Below, piece after piece: positions 20,622 to 30,324 of a stretch of 41,465 nucleotides of DNA; within the stretch, counting starts at the first letter, position 1; each line of letters starts with the position of its first letter. A program made the position numbers and the translations under genes. The notes under the pieces were generated by a model that was not told where the DNA came from, did no database searches, and was given only the letters and a program-made list of their open reading frames with translations. The DNA comes from Chara braunii (Eukaryota; Streptophyta; Charophyceae; Charales; Characeae), in assembly GCA_003427395.1 (NCBI GenBank), contig BFEA01000666.1, positions 256,267-297,731 of the forward strand. Direction: 5' to 3'.

Positions 20622-23135
20622 ATGATGGAGACTTTTAGAAAGGGGGCAAACTTTAAGGAAGACAGGGTGGACTGGAAGACACAAGGGGTAGTCATTAGGA
20701 GCTGGGATATCAATGGCCTCGGAAACATTGTCGACAAAGAAGAAAAAATGAATGACATAATCAAAGGACTTACCGTTCACACAAATAAACTAGCAGATAT
20801 CATATTGCTGCAAGAAACTCATCTCACCTACTCAACAGAACACAACAAAATTCAAAAATTCTTATCAAGGAAACTGGGAGGAATGAAGGACGAAATATGG
20901 TTCTCAAATAATGCATAAAGTACGAAAGGAACAACCATCCTTATACCCAAATCTTCCCGCGTATATATGGCAGGGTTGATAGTGGGCAAAGATGCAGACA
21001 TGGTAGATTGTAGATGGTGCCTTATGGATGTAAAGTGGAAGGAGGAACAATTCAGAATAATCAATGTATATTCACCAAACAACTCTTCAGTCAGGTCTGC
21101 ATTTATAATAAACATTGGACATCTGATCCCCCTTTTGTTGCCATGCATTTTGGCCGGTGATTGGAACGCACCTATAGACCCCACCACGGATCGTATATCG
21201 AGGTCCTCGGCTGGTCAGCCCACACACGAGGAGGTGCCTGTCCAAAAGTTGATGTTGGACTACAGTCCAGTTGAACCCTACCGTACTTTGCATCCGGGGA
21301 CAAGAGTCTTCACATTGGTTAAAAAGGACCATGCCCACCACACCGCTTTCTCCTTCACTGACTACTTCTTGATCTCAAGGACACTAATGGGGACAACCAA
21401 AAGCGCTGAGATTCTGCCCCTCGCACCATACCCAGGTCTGGATCACAAACCCATCGAACTCATAATCAGCCTCAAGCAGTATGTTAAAAAGGGGTTTAGC
21501 TTTCACAAACTCAACAACTCCCGCCTACTGAGCCAGACCTTTCAGGCAGGAGTTCAGGAGTGTTGGCAAAATTTGAGGGGTGCCTACCTACCCATACAAG
21601 ATCGGTGGCAGTGGTTTCAGGAAAGTTACTCCACACTGTCACAGACGGTTGCTAGAATTTCAAGGAAACAGAGGAAGCAAGCGTTGGAGACAACCCTCAA
21701 GATGCAGAGACAAATCTGATTGATAACCCCTCTTCTGTGTTGTACACGAATATTTTCGAAAAGGCAAGAGAAGAACTCACTATGTGGAGATGGTGGGAAT
21801 TGAAGGGACTACAAATAAGAGCCAGAACGATTGAATACGATCTAAGTGAATCAATGTCAAAACACTTCTTCACAAGAATCAAAGCAAACTCAAGGGCTAA
21901 CGCGATAGAAAGCTTGAAAACCCTCTCAAGTCCAGCTGAAATAGTGACAGACAGTGAAGGAATGTTGAACGTAGCGAAGGAATTCTATGAAGAGATTTAT
22001 CACACGAAGACCCCTATGCCTACTCCGCCCAACACCAGAGAGGCACAAACTAGGATGCTACAATACCTGGAACAAACGATATCTCAGGAACAAGCAAAAG
22101 CTCTGGACAAGCCCATCACCTTGGAAGAACTGAAAGGTGCTGTCCAAAGTATGAACAACAACAAGTCACCAGGAATCGACGGGTTGACAAAAGAATTATG
22201 GGAAAAATTCTGGCCACTCTTAGGGGGCGTTCTGCCAAACTTCTACAACGACTGTTGGCTAAGGGGGGACTGGGAAATCTACTGAGTAGCAGTGTAGTCA
22301 TATTGTTGTACAAAAAAGGGGAGAAAAAAGATATCAGGAACTATAGACCCATCTCGCTTCTAACCCTTCCCTATACGATCCTAGCCGAAGCTTTGGCCTT
22401 GCGAATCCTAGACCTGACAGATAATTGTTTCCATATAGACCAAACAGGCTTCATCCCTGGAAGGTACATCTTGGACAACATACTGACCCTCAACGAAGCG
22501 GCCAACAAAGTCAGAGAAAAAAGGATAAACACAACAATTCTTTTCTTCGATTTTGAAAAGGCCTACGACCAGGTCAACTGGGCCTTTCTTAATGCAAGCA
22601 TGGAAAATATGGGAGTGGGCCCGAATTTTAAGATGTGGGTGCGTATTTTGTACGATGACGCCATAGGATGCGTCCAAGTCAATGGCTTGCTATTTGACTG
22701 CTACCCTATTTCTAGGTCAGTTCGCCAAGGAGACCCGCTAGCCCCTCCAATCTTCCTCTTCGTGACGGAAGCGATAGCCTCATTCCTACGTAAAGATCCT
22801 TCCATACACAGGCTGCCAAAGGTCATTGTAGGAATAGCCTACCACCTACAATTCCCGAACGTAATAATGTTTGCGGATGACCTCACGGTCCTCATAAGAG
22901 TGTCAGACTCATCGTTCAACTCATTAGTAAGAGCAATTGAAACTTTCAGACTGGCATCAGAAATGAAGATCAATTGGAAGAAAACAATCGGCCAATGGCT
23001 ATCGGATGAGGAGGTTCCCCAACTTCAAGGCCCCAAGGCAGACATGACTTGGGAGACACCGGAGACCCCTACGCGATATCTAGGCATACTGTTGACTAAA
23101 GATGGCTTTGCCCCTCAAATGGCTCAAAATATACT
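20622..23135 (+). pseudogene. LINE-A ORF2 N-terminal part: APE endonuclease and reverse transcriptase
   Basis: Endonuclease motifs in order: SWDINGL (about 20700), LLQETHL (about 20807), VYSPN, LAGDWN (about 21150), DYFLIS and LDHKPIEL (about 21440). This is the metal-binding and catalytic set of APE-type LINE nucleases that nick the target. RT motifs follow: NNNKSPGIDGL, KKGEKKDIRNYRPISLL, QTGFIPGR, FDFEKAYDQVNW (motif A), SVRQGDPLAP (motif B), MFADDL (22867-22881, the FADD catalytic box), MKINWKKT and RYLGILL. Breaks are TAA at 20916-20918, a frameshift near 21715 and another near 22275. The reading frame stops at the nested element inserted after 23143. Both catalytic aspartates of FADD remain, but the protein cannot be made whole. 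Confidence 0.9.
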
Positions 23136-23143
23136 CGTTAAAC
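23136..23143 (+). repeat. Left 8-bp target duplication
   Basis: The word cgttaaac lies just left of the nested element and matches 24940-24947 exactly. Both copies fall within the same LINE-A codons, so removing the element and one copy rejoins the ORF2 frame without a shift. Confidence 0.85.
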
Positions 23144-23446
23144 CTGAGTGGGGATCCGGGCCGCCCGGGTGACTGGCAGGGACCCGGGGGAGGTCATAAA
23201 AACGTCCTTGTTGTGTCCAGCCTCTTTTCGGAAGGATCCGTACAGCATATTAGCTAGGACCCGACATCATGTCGAGATACACTTCAAACTTGTACTCCGT
23301 GAGGGTGGGCAGAGGATATATAGTCTGGATTCGAATTCAGGTCTGTGCATCTCGGTTATGGCTCACTATTTCTCTGTTTTCTTGCTTTTCTTTTCTTTTC
23401 TAGTTTTTCTTTTCTTAGGAATACGTGCAGTGGCCCTAAGGGCCTC

Positions 23447-23570
23447 TACTCACCAAATGCACAAAAGACAAAACATATGGTGGCGTATTATTCCACGTTC
23501 TGCAGAAGATTCATTCCTTTACTCACCAAATGCACAAAAGACAAAACATATGGTGGCGTATTATTCCACG
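23447..23570 (+). repeat. 73-bp tandem repeat running into the gap
   Basis: A unit starting tactcaccaaatgcac occurs at 23447 and again at 23520. The second copy is cut by the N run after 51 bp with no mismatch to the first. The gap therefore probably hides more copies that the assembler could not resolve. Confidence 0.9.
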
Positions 23571-24366
23571 NNNNNNNNNNNNNNNNNNNNNNNNNNNNNN
23601 NNNNNNNNNNNNNNNNNNNNNNNNNNNNNNNNNNNNNNNNNNNNNNNNNNNNNNNNNNNNNNNNNNNNNNNNNNNNNNNNNNNNNNNNNNNNNNNNNNNN
23701 NNNNNNNNNNNNNNNNNNNNNNNNNNNNNNNNNNNNNNNNNNNNNNNNNNNNNNNNNNNNNNNNNNNNNNNNNNNNNNNNNNNNNNNNNNNNNNNNNNNN
23801 NNNNNNNNNNNNNNNNNNNNNNNNNNNNNNNNNNNNNNNNNNNNNNNNNNNNNNNNNNNNNNNNNNNNNNNNNNNNNNNNNNNNNNNNNNNNNNNNNNNN
23901 NNNNNNNNNNNNNNNNNNNNNNNNNNNNNNNNNNNNNNNNNNNNNNNNNNNNNNNNNNNNNNNNNNNNNNNNNNNNNNNNNNNNNNNNNNNNNNNNNNNN
24001 NNNNNNNNNNNNNNNNNNNNNNNNNNNNNNNNNNNNNNNNNNNNNNNNNNNNNNNNNNNNNNNNNNNNNNNNNNNNNNNNNNNNNNNNNNNNNNNNNNNN
24101 NNNNNNNNNNNNNNNNNNNNNNNNNNNNNNNNNNNNNNNNNNNNNNNNNNNNNNNNNNNNNNNNNNNNNNNNNNNNNNNNNNNNNNNNNNNNNNNNNNNN
24201 NNNNNNNNNNNNNNNNNNNNNNNNNNNNNNNNNNNNNNNNNNNNNNNNNNNNNNNNNNNNNNNNNNNNNNNNNNNNNNNNNNNNNNNNNNNNNNNNNNNN
24301 NNNNNNNNNNNNNNNNNNNNNNNNNNNNNNNNNNNNNNNNNNNNNNNNNNNNNNNNNNNNNNNNNN
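23571..24366. other. Assembly gap, 796 N
   Basis: The bases are unknown. The gap lies inside the nested DNA element, so whether a transposase is present there cannot be judged. Frames spanning it are artefacts. Confidence 0.99.
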
Positions 24367-24480
24367 CCGACAGTCTGTAGAGTTTTCCATCTGGTGTGGG
24401 TGAGTGATAGTCTACTTTGATTTTGGTTAAGGTAGATTATCATTTACAGTGTAATCAGTGAGGGGATTCTGTAGACTGTT

Positions 24481-24546
24481 GAGGGTTCAGCCTCCTGATG
24501 AGTCGGTGAAACTCCAACGAAACAGTTTGTCACAGCCCCTCGTTTG
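24481..24546 (+). ncRNA. Hammerhead-ribozyme-like motif
   Basis: The core ctgatga (24495-24501) is followed by a possible stem II, gtcgg...ccaac, with one C-A mismatch. Then come gaaac (24519-24523) and a short stem III, aca-gtt-tgt, that ends in the cleavage-type triplet gtc (24529-24531). The order and spacing are those of a hammerhead core as found in Penelope-like elements and retrozymes. Stem I does not pair directly next to the core. Only gaggg (24481-24485) and cccctc (24535-24540) can pair, across an internal loop. It is either a decayed ribozyme or chance. Confidence 0.25.
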
Positions 24547-24765
24547 TTGTCCTCTTCTCTCTCTCTGCCTACGGTTTACCGGGCAGTTCTATTTGTGACG
24601 ATATATATGATGTGACAATATATATATCGTCACAAATATATATATATGTTCTATTTGACAAGATATACAGTTCTATTTGACGATATATATACCTCGTTTG
24701 TTGTCCTCTTCTCCCTCTCTGCCTACGGTTTACCGGGCAGTTCTATTTGACGATATATATATATA
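24538..24765 (+). repeat. Direct repeat, about 73 bp, 154 bp apart
   Basis: The block cctcgtttgttgtcctcttc... followed by ctacggtttaccgggcag and ttctatttg occurs at 24538-24611 and 24692-24765 with few changes. Each copy leads into an acgatatata palindrome. Confidence 0.9.
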
Positions 24766-24794
24766 TATCGTCAAATATATATATATATATATCG

Positions 24795-24830
<36 letters not shown>

Positions 24831-24832
24831 CT
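24599..24832. repeat. AT palindromes and TA microsatellite
   Basis: Several inverted repeats of the form tgacgatata...tatatcgtca are present, the cleanest at about 24747-24776. A long run of TA follows to about 24828. They could extrude as cruciforms and probably grew by slippage. Confidence 0.85.
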
Positions 24833-24939
24833 GGGCGGTTTTTTGGCCCGCCCAGTTTACACGGGCGCCCCTCCCTGGGCCCAACCGGCCGGGCCCAGCC
24901 TGGTCGGGCAGGCCCGGCGTGGGCGGCATCCTCACTCAG

Positions 24940-24947
24940 CGTTAAAC
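24940..24947 (+). repeat. Right 8-bp target duplication
   Basis: The word cgttaaac lies just right of the nested element and is identical to 23136-23143. Confidence 0.85.
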
Positions 24948-26924
24948 AAATTGACAAACTAGGCAGATGGGGTAATACATTCACATCACTGTGGGGCCGA
25001 GCACTTGCCATCAACACATCTATTTTTTCAATGATGTGGTATATAGCATCAATCTGGACTGTTCCGGACCATACAGTCAAGGAATTTAACCGCAAAGCAA
25101 GAGCTTACTTGTGGTCGGGAGACCCCAACAAAGAGAACTGTATACCAAAGATAGCCTTGCACTACATCACAAGGGAACCATCCAGAGGAGGTCTTGGTAT
25201 CATAGACCCCAAACAGGAAACCAAAGCCTTACAAGTTAAATGGATAGTCAAACTTCTGACTAAACCTGGCACGGCATGGAATAAACTGGCCTTGGACAGC
25301 ATCAGGGGCCTAGCACCGATAGCCTCACCAGCAAACATGTCTGGTCTGTTCTGGGTAATGACCAAGGAATGGAGCCCAAGCACAGGGCGCAGAAGTCAGA
25401 GAAGAGGAGTCGGTCCAAATGAAACCCGCCCCCCCACACCTTATTGGACTACATTGCTAAGGATATGGTGGGAAGTCATGCCGAAGAAGGTGGGTAGACC
25501 CAAATCCAAAGATGAGATATTGAGGCAACCCCTGTTTGGTAATCCGTGGGTGAGAGACGAAAGTGATCACCAACTATCCCTTGAACCTAGAGGCAGGTGA
25601 TGGCTATCGTGGATCAAACATGGAGTTTGGAAAGTGAGCCATCTGTGGAATGAGGAGAAAAAGGACTGGATGACAGAACAGGAACTGACCTCCCAGCTCA
25701 AAGGATGTCACCGACGAGACGAGAACTTACGATCCATCATTAACTGCATTCCAGAAAGCTGGAAGGAGCTGTTGAGCGAAACCTCAACCTGGAAATCGGG
25801 TGAAGGGGGAAGTGAGGGTGCAGGATTTAACCCCCTCAAAGGCATATCAATTCTCCCATAAACAACAAGGATCGGATACCGTGGCTGTGTTTACCTGTTT
25901 TCCAATTACCCCCTCCACGCAAGGCCTCCCATATATCCTGAATGAGGAGGTGGAAAGAACAGTGCTAAACCCTTTTGTTCTCAGAAAAGTAAGAGTGTTG
26001 GGATCGTGGCCAAAAACAGTCTTCAGAATAGATACGGCGATTCAAGATCTGGAATTTGATCCAGCAGAGTGGGCTTGGACTCCAGATAGAAGCAGAAGTT
26101 TCAAAACGAATGTCCCCATCCGGGAATACACAGTCAAACTCGGATACAACTTACTCCTCAAGCCAAAGGATCCTGAACCAACAATCAAGAATAGATGGCA
26201 GAAGTTATTAGGCCAGGACGCTAGTCTGATCCCACAAGTACCATGGAAAAAATTCAAATCAATCCGTCCGGTCAAAATCAGAAGCCTCCAATGGCTCATC
26301 TCTTACGTGGCTCTACCGGTTAATCAGTGGTTGCATACCAGCAGAAGTAAGAACGACCCCAACAGTTCAGATGTATGTGCGGTATGCTCAGAAAATGAAC
26401 CAGAAGATATGCTACATTGTCTGGTACGCTGTAGAGAGGTCATGGAATACTGGGCGAGGGCCTCGGATCTCTGGGATTCCCTCTTCTCGACTCCCCTCCC
26501 TGAGCACCCCATCCAACTTCTTCTGTGGACTAACATCCAAGCTGAATTCCATAAGACAGAGAGAGCATGGTTCGGAATGATCAGAAAGGTAACGCTGTGG
26601 TCCATACGGAAGGAAAGGTGCTACAGAACCATCGAGGGACTCTCAACTCCAAGGGAGAAGGTATGGGCGGAGACGAGGACCTAGATCCAAGCTGAGATTC
26701 TCTGCAAGTGGCATAAGACGAGACACTCCATGTCAGATGACGAAGAGCAACAGAGAAGAATCAAGGCAAAATTCACTAAGGTGTGGCTCGCAGGGGGCAA
26801 AGTCGCAGAGATAAAGGACCTTTCCATACGGTGGAAAGACTGGCACAACTCAGAAGCAGGGTGGAGAAGGCAGAGTTCCCAGCCAGCAGACGGACAAGAT
26901 CCATCACTGGCCACATTATATTGA
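24948..26924 (+). pseudogene. LINE-A ORF2 C-terminal part with zf-RVT zinc domain
   Basis: The frame resumes with the thumb-like segment usual after LINE RT motif E (LGRWGNTFTSLWGRAL) and a REPSRGGLGIIDP block. It then reaches a zf-RVT domain with CAVCSENEPEDMLHCLVRC at about 26376-26432 (CX2C...HX4C). Family knowledge places this domain at the C-terminus of plant LINE ORF2 proteins. It probably binds RNA or DNA. Breaks are TGA 25598-25600, a frameshift near 25840 (phase 2 to 0) and TAG 26682-26684. The same frame then runs to the terminal TGA at 26922-26924, so the protein once ended there. Confidence 0.85.
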
Positions 26925-26991
26925 AGGCCAATTTCCGTTTGTGCATCCTACGTAGCTTCTTTTACCTTTCTTGTTCTTTATTTTTATCTGA

Positions 26992-27012
26992 CAGGCCCAT
27001 GATGTGGGCCTG
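26992..27012 (+). other. Stem-loop in the LINE-A 3' UTR
   Basis: The sequence caggccca, a 5-nt loop, then tgggcctg form a perfect 8-bp stem 68 bp after ORF2. LINE 3' UTR hairpins can serve as the RT recognition site, but that role is only inferred here. Confidence 0.6.
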
Positions 27013-27223
27013 AGAGGAAAGGTGGAAGCAAGGCAAGCTGACGGTCAATCCTCCACGATGATGGAGTAATCAATGCTGTTCAGGGGTCCTTCGACCCGAC
27101 GGAAGGAAGCGTGAGTGCGTGCCCTGATGTAACATTTTGTTCTGACTTGCCGGTGGAATAGGAACCGGACTGATGCTCCCCAGAATGGAAACGGAGCCAG
27201 GGCCATAAGGACTTGTTTTCTAT

Positions 27224-27246
27224 AAAAAAAAAAAAAAAAAAAAAAA
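27224..27246 (+). other. LINE-A poly(A) tail
   Basis: A run of 23 A follows the 3' UTR and marks the 3' end of the retrotransposed copy. Confidence 0.9.
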
Positions 27247-27260
27247 GAAACAGACAAAAA

Positions 27261-27542
27261 GCACCAAGTGACATCAACAGAGTTGACTTGCAGCAGCTGT
27301 GTCGCCAAGAAAGGTACGTGGACTTGCAGAAACAAAAAAACAAGGCATAATCGACAAGGGCACTAGGTCTTTGGTCTTCGGTCCTCGCCCCTCGCAGGTA
27401 TGTGATGCTCCTCTCCTTCAACCCTTGCTGCCTGTTCTTCTTCGGCCTCCACGTCTAGGTCAAGCCCCGATTACAATCTCCAACCGCTGGCCTATATCAG
27501 CACCGGTGCTCAATTCACCTCTCGCGGATGTAGCAGGTACCA
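27261..27542 (-). other. Possible leader of a minus-strand LTR element
   Basis: This stretch lies between the LINE-A 3' boundary and the primer-binding site at 27543-27554. It would be the untranslated leader of an LTR element read on the minus strand, cut off by LINE-A. No gag motif is seen. Confidence 0.25.
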
Positions 27543-27554
27543 GCTCTGATACCA
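27543..27554 (-). other. Initiator-Met tRNA primer-binding site
   Basis: The minus strand reads tggtatcagagc, the classic primer-binding site complementary to the 3' end of plant initiator Met tRNA. It is preceded by a one-base spacer and a possible LTR end in ...ttcattgCA (plus-strand tg at 27556). An LTR would therefore extend rightward from 27556, but no second copy or right end could be found. Confidence 0.5.
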
Positions 27555-27789
27555 GTGCAATGAACCTCTCAAATCCACATGGAAACTCCATATGCACACA
27601 CAAAACATTCATCTGAGAGCTAACACCAGAAGGCAGAAGCCGAGAGATGAAACCCAAGAAAACGCACCAAAGAGCTGCAACGGCGATTATATACAAAGAA
27701 ACAAGAAACTTAAGAAAGTGTTTGAGTATCTGGCGGCTTCAGCCGCACACAACAGCAACACTCAGATCCATGTATGTACCCGACTTCCC

Positions 27790-27820
<31 letters not shown>

Positions 27821-28748
27821 CCTAGCTTGTATCGTTCAACCTAGCTGACTCTCTGCACTTCGATCACTCGTCTCTCCACTCTCTCTTCACTCTCTCTCCA
27901 CTCTCTCTCCACTTGGATCGTACCCTAAATACACCAGCACGACGTTCCACCCTTGACCTCGGTGGCTATGGCCGCCTTCTTCCTCAATCTCCTAACCCGA
28001 GCTATGGTTACCAGACGTCTTCTTTCCCACCGGGCACTCACTCTTCCTCCAGCGCCCACCTTCCATCCACGTCACACTATCGCACAAGCAACCCGCAGCG
28101 CTTCCACAACTTGCACATGAACAGTTGATCCTGCTTGTTGATGCTGCTGGGGTTTTTATACTTGCTGATCCACCTTCCAGACATCTTCTGTTCGTTATGG
28201 CGTGGTCCCCTTTGCCTTTGTTCCCTGCTTCTGGAAGCTCACGGACTCTTCTTGGGTTTGGCTGCTCGCGTGGATTGAGTGACACCCGGCCTTACGACTC
28301 TGGTGATCCTGGCTAAAGTTTGTGGTGCCTTCTAAAGACAGACTTACTCTTCAACCCATAACTGTTATCTACCAGGGACTTCCTACCATGATCTACTTAA
28401 CTAGCCCGCCATTGCCTCTGCAATCATGGTACAAACGAAACTACTCTTCTAGAGTATTCATGAACATTCTACAAGTGGCTGGAACCACTAATGGAACACG
28501 GCATGGGACTTGGGACTTGGGACTGGACCTGGGACTCGGGACTAGGACATGGGACTCAGGACTGGGACCCGGGACTCGGGTGCAGCGTGAAATCCTTTCA
28601 ATAAAGGGCAACCACGTTGAGATCTCATCATCATGGAAATGACTGGCCCTACATAATTCGGAACTGTAGTATGTTACTCATCTGCTTCCAGCAGTGGAGT
28701 TTGAACTCAGCACCTGGTCTGTATTTCATCAACAGTTCAGGCAGGAGT
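27555..28748. other. Possible LTR remnant and simple repeats, no gene
   Basis: The interval holds a CT microsatellite (27788-27821), a ctctctccact tandem (about 27875-27914) and a GGGACT-type short minisatellite (28505-28580). The left part may be the LTR next to the primer-binding site. Open frames here are low-complexity and unrecognised. Confidence 0.4.
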
Positions 28749-28885
28749 GTACCAACTGACAGCTACCGTCTTCACCCGAAGAGAACGCCCGGTCATTATG
28801 GCTGTGTTTGGGCCAACTTTCAGACCGGATGCAGCGACAATGACCGGGCATTTTATTCGGGTGAAGGCGGTAGGTGAGTTGGTAC
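28749..28885. repeat. 137-bp near-perfect palindrome (foldback or MITE)
   Basis: The left arm gtaccaactgacagctaccg... pairs with the right arm, whose reverse complement starts gtaccaactcacctaccg, over about 55 bp. The shared core words are cttcacccgaa and gcccggtcatt. The loop is about 27 bp. Weak symmetry continues outward (cagttc on both sides). The transcript would be a long hairpin like a small-RNA precursor. Similar peptides in opposite frames here are caused by the symmetry. Confidence 0.8.
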
Positions 28886-29276
28886 TGGGTGATGGAACTG
28901 GAAACTACATGCGTGTCCTGATCGATTTGCGATCTTGTCACGAGTGTGGGTTCATTTTCAAGAACGACACAGGGAAGCGAAAAAAAAACAAACAAAAAAC
29001 ACAAATGTAATGTGACTAGTGTGTCTTCTTGAAAAATCAAAGAAAGTGAAAAAAATCGGAAAGAAATGAACTGATAGTTATCGAGCAACCTTTTTTTTTC
29101 TTTTTTTAAAGGTTTTTGTTAGGTGACCAACTTTATGAAGGAGCAAGATGTTGTTTGAACTTTTTTCTTTTTCCAAACTTTTTCAGGTTATTTTTCAAGT
29201 TACTTGAACGTTTTTTTTTTCTTTTCGTTTTTTTGGTCGTGGAATCTTTTGTATGTGTGTACATGCATGCATGCAG
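28886..29276. other. Non-coding stretch, T-rich, possible intron
   Basis: A/T-rich sequence with many T runs (29091-29108, 29160-29232) leads into the acceptor at 29275-29276. This is what an intron in front of the exon at 29277 would look like. Confidence 0.35.
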
Positions 29277-29512
29277 AAGCCGCGAATGGCACTACTACTG
29301 TCGGCCCTCTTATTCCCAAAAAGCGGCATCCTCAAGACCAGTTCTCTCCGAACACAATTGCTGGTTTCATTATTGCTTTCGGTTTGCTGACAATGGGGTT
29401 CGCGCTATTATCTGGCCTGGTGTTTAAGATACATGGCGATCTTCAGGAAATGGAACATCATGTGGAGAAGCTTCAGTCACAAGTCACAAAGCTGCAAGCA
29501 GTTGAGCGATGA
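29277..29512 (+). CDS. Candidate terminal exon: single-pass membrane protein with coiled coil
   Basis: A T-rich tract and atgcag precede an open segment of 236 bp ending in TGA at 29510-29512, entering in phase 2. It encodes a polar stretch (VGPLIPKKRHPQDQFSPN), then a hydrophobic segment of about 21 residues (TIAGFIIAFGLLTMGFALLSG), then a charged helix with heptad-like spacing (LQEMEHHVEKLQSQVTKLQ). Codon composition is balanced and the reading is free of low complexity, unlike other frames nearby. I do not recognise the family. No upstream exon could be placed because transposon debris fills 16-28.7 kb. It may be a host gene or a captured fragment. Confidence 0.4.
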
Positions 29513-29862
29513 TTATTTTCAAACGTTTGTGAAATTTTTTCTTTGTTCTTCTTTCTTCTGTCATGCCGAGGGTTTGAGTTAGTGTGTAAGGTGTGTGACT
29601 GTGAGGCGCCGTCGGTTCGGCCAGAAATCAGTGGTGATGTGTTTTCGGCAACTTTTCGCAAATTAAGCACAGGAAATGGAAGGTTTGTTGTGTGCTCTCC
29701 CATTGGGCGATGTTTCCTTTTTTTTTTTTTTTTTTTTTTTTTTTCAGGGTCCCACTCATGCTGAGATGTTAGCACGTCAGGCACCGTCGATTCCTTCCGG
29801 AAATCAGTGGTGGTGATGTGTCTTCGGCAACTTTTTGCGAATTAAGCACAGGAAATGTTAAG
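29513..29862. repeat. Direct repeat of about 80 bp around a 27-T run
   Basis: A block with gaaatcagtgg, gatgtg-tttcggcaactttt and aattaagcacaggaaatg occurs at 29604-29683 and 29778-29862. A T-run (29718-29744) followed by cag lies between them. The second copy ends at the LINE-B 3' boundary. If the exon at 29277 is real, this is its 3' UTR. Confidence 0.75.
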
Positions 29863-30324
29863 GAGACCAATCTTTATTAAAATCCAAGCCGGGAAGCGGG
29901 CCCGGCGTCCCTTAACAAAATTCGCCGCAGCCCTGAGCTGAGTGAGGCTCTCCAGCCAGGCAGAGCTCATGCCACGACTGTGTCAAGAGCGAAAATCCTT
30001 CTTCTCTTTGTCTCTTCTACTGTATTCTAACTTTGGTACCAATTCCTATAATTGCCTGAACTATCCTAATATGAGAATCATGAACAATCCAAAAAGTCTA
30101 CCAACCACTATGCTCTATCACAGAAAAAACTCCCAAAAAAGCAGGCAAGGCATTCGGCCCGGGGGACAATCCACTGTTACAAGTCCCGCAAAAGCACCCC
30201 AGCCTGTAGCAAAGAACTGCATTGCCTTCCTAGTGAACCCGTTCCGCTGCACCCTGTATTCCCCACTATTGGTTAACGGGGACCCCCACTTTTCGGCCCT
30301 GGGTAACCATGAATGATCCTGAAA

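Larger units (their letters stand above)
23144..24939. mobile_element. TIR DNA element nested in LINE-A, 8-bp target duplication
   Basis: The left end ctgagtggggatccggg and the reverse complement of the right end ctgagtgaggatgccg share a 12-bp terminal inverted repeat with one mismatch. Further GC-rich partial symmetry extends inward. The 8-bp duplication is typical of the hAT superfamily, though P-type elements also make 8 bp. No transposase is visible, but 796 of its 1796 bp are N. Visible contents are a 73-bp tandem repeat, a hammerhead-like motif, a 154-bp-spaced direct repeat, AT palindromes and a GC-rich right end. It is probably non-autonomous. Confidence 0.75.
16096..27250 (+). mobile_element. 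LINE-A: long decayed non-LTR retrotransposon
   Basis: Order: 5' UTR (to 17780), ORF1 with a zinc knuckle, then ORF2 with APE endonuclease, reverse transcriptase and zf-RVT domain, then a 3' UTR and a 23-A tail at 27224-27246. The 10-bp word cagacaaaaa occurs at 27251-27260, just after the tail, and at 16086-16095. I take these as the target duplication, which gives an 11.2-kb insertion, or about 9.35 kb without the nested element at 23144-24939. The pair is A-rich, so the 5' end is provisional. Stops and frameshifts in both ORFs make it immobile. The domain set is that of plant L1-type LINEs. Confidence 0.8.

Noticed and set aside
23148-24443. Long open frames across the second N gap
   Set aside because: They are N-filled artefacts within the nested element.
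28747-29010. 87-codon plus-strand frame and its minus-strand counterpart
   Set aside because: Their mutual similarity is explained by the 137-bp palindrome, and the ends are A-rich low complexity.
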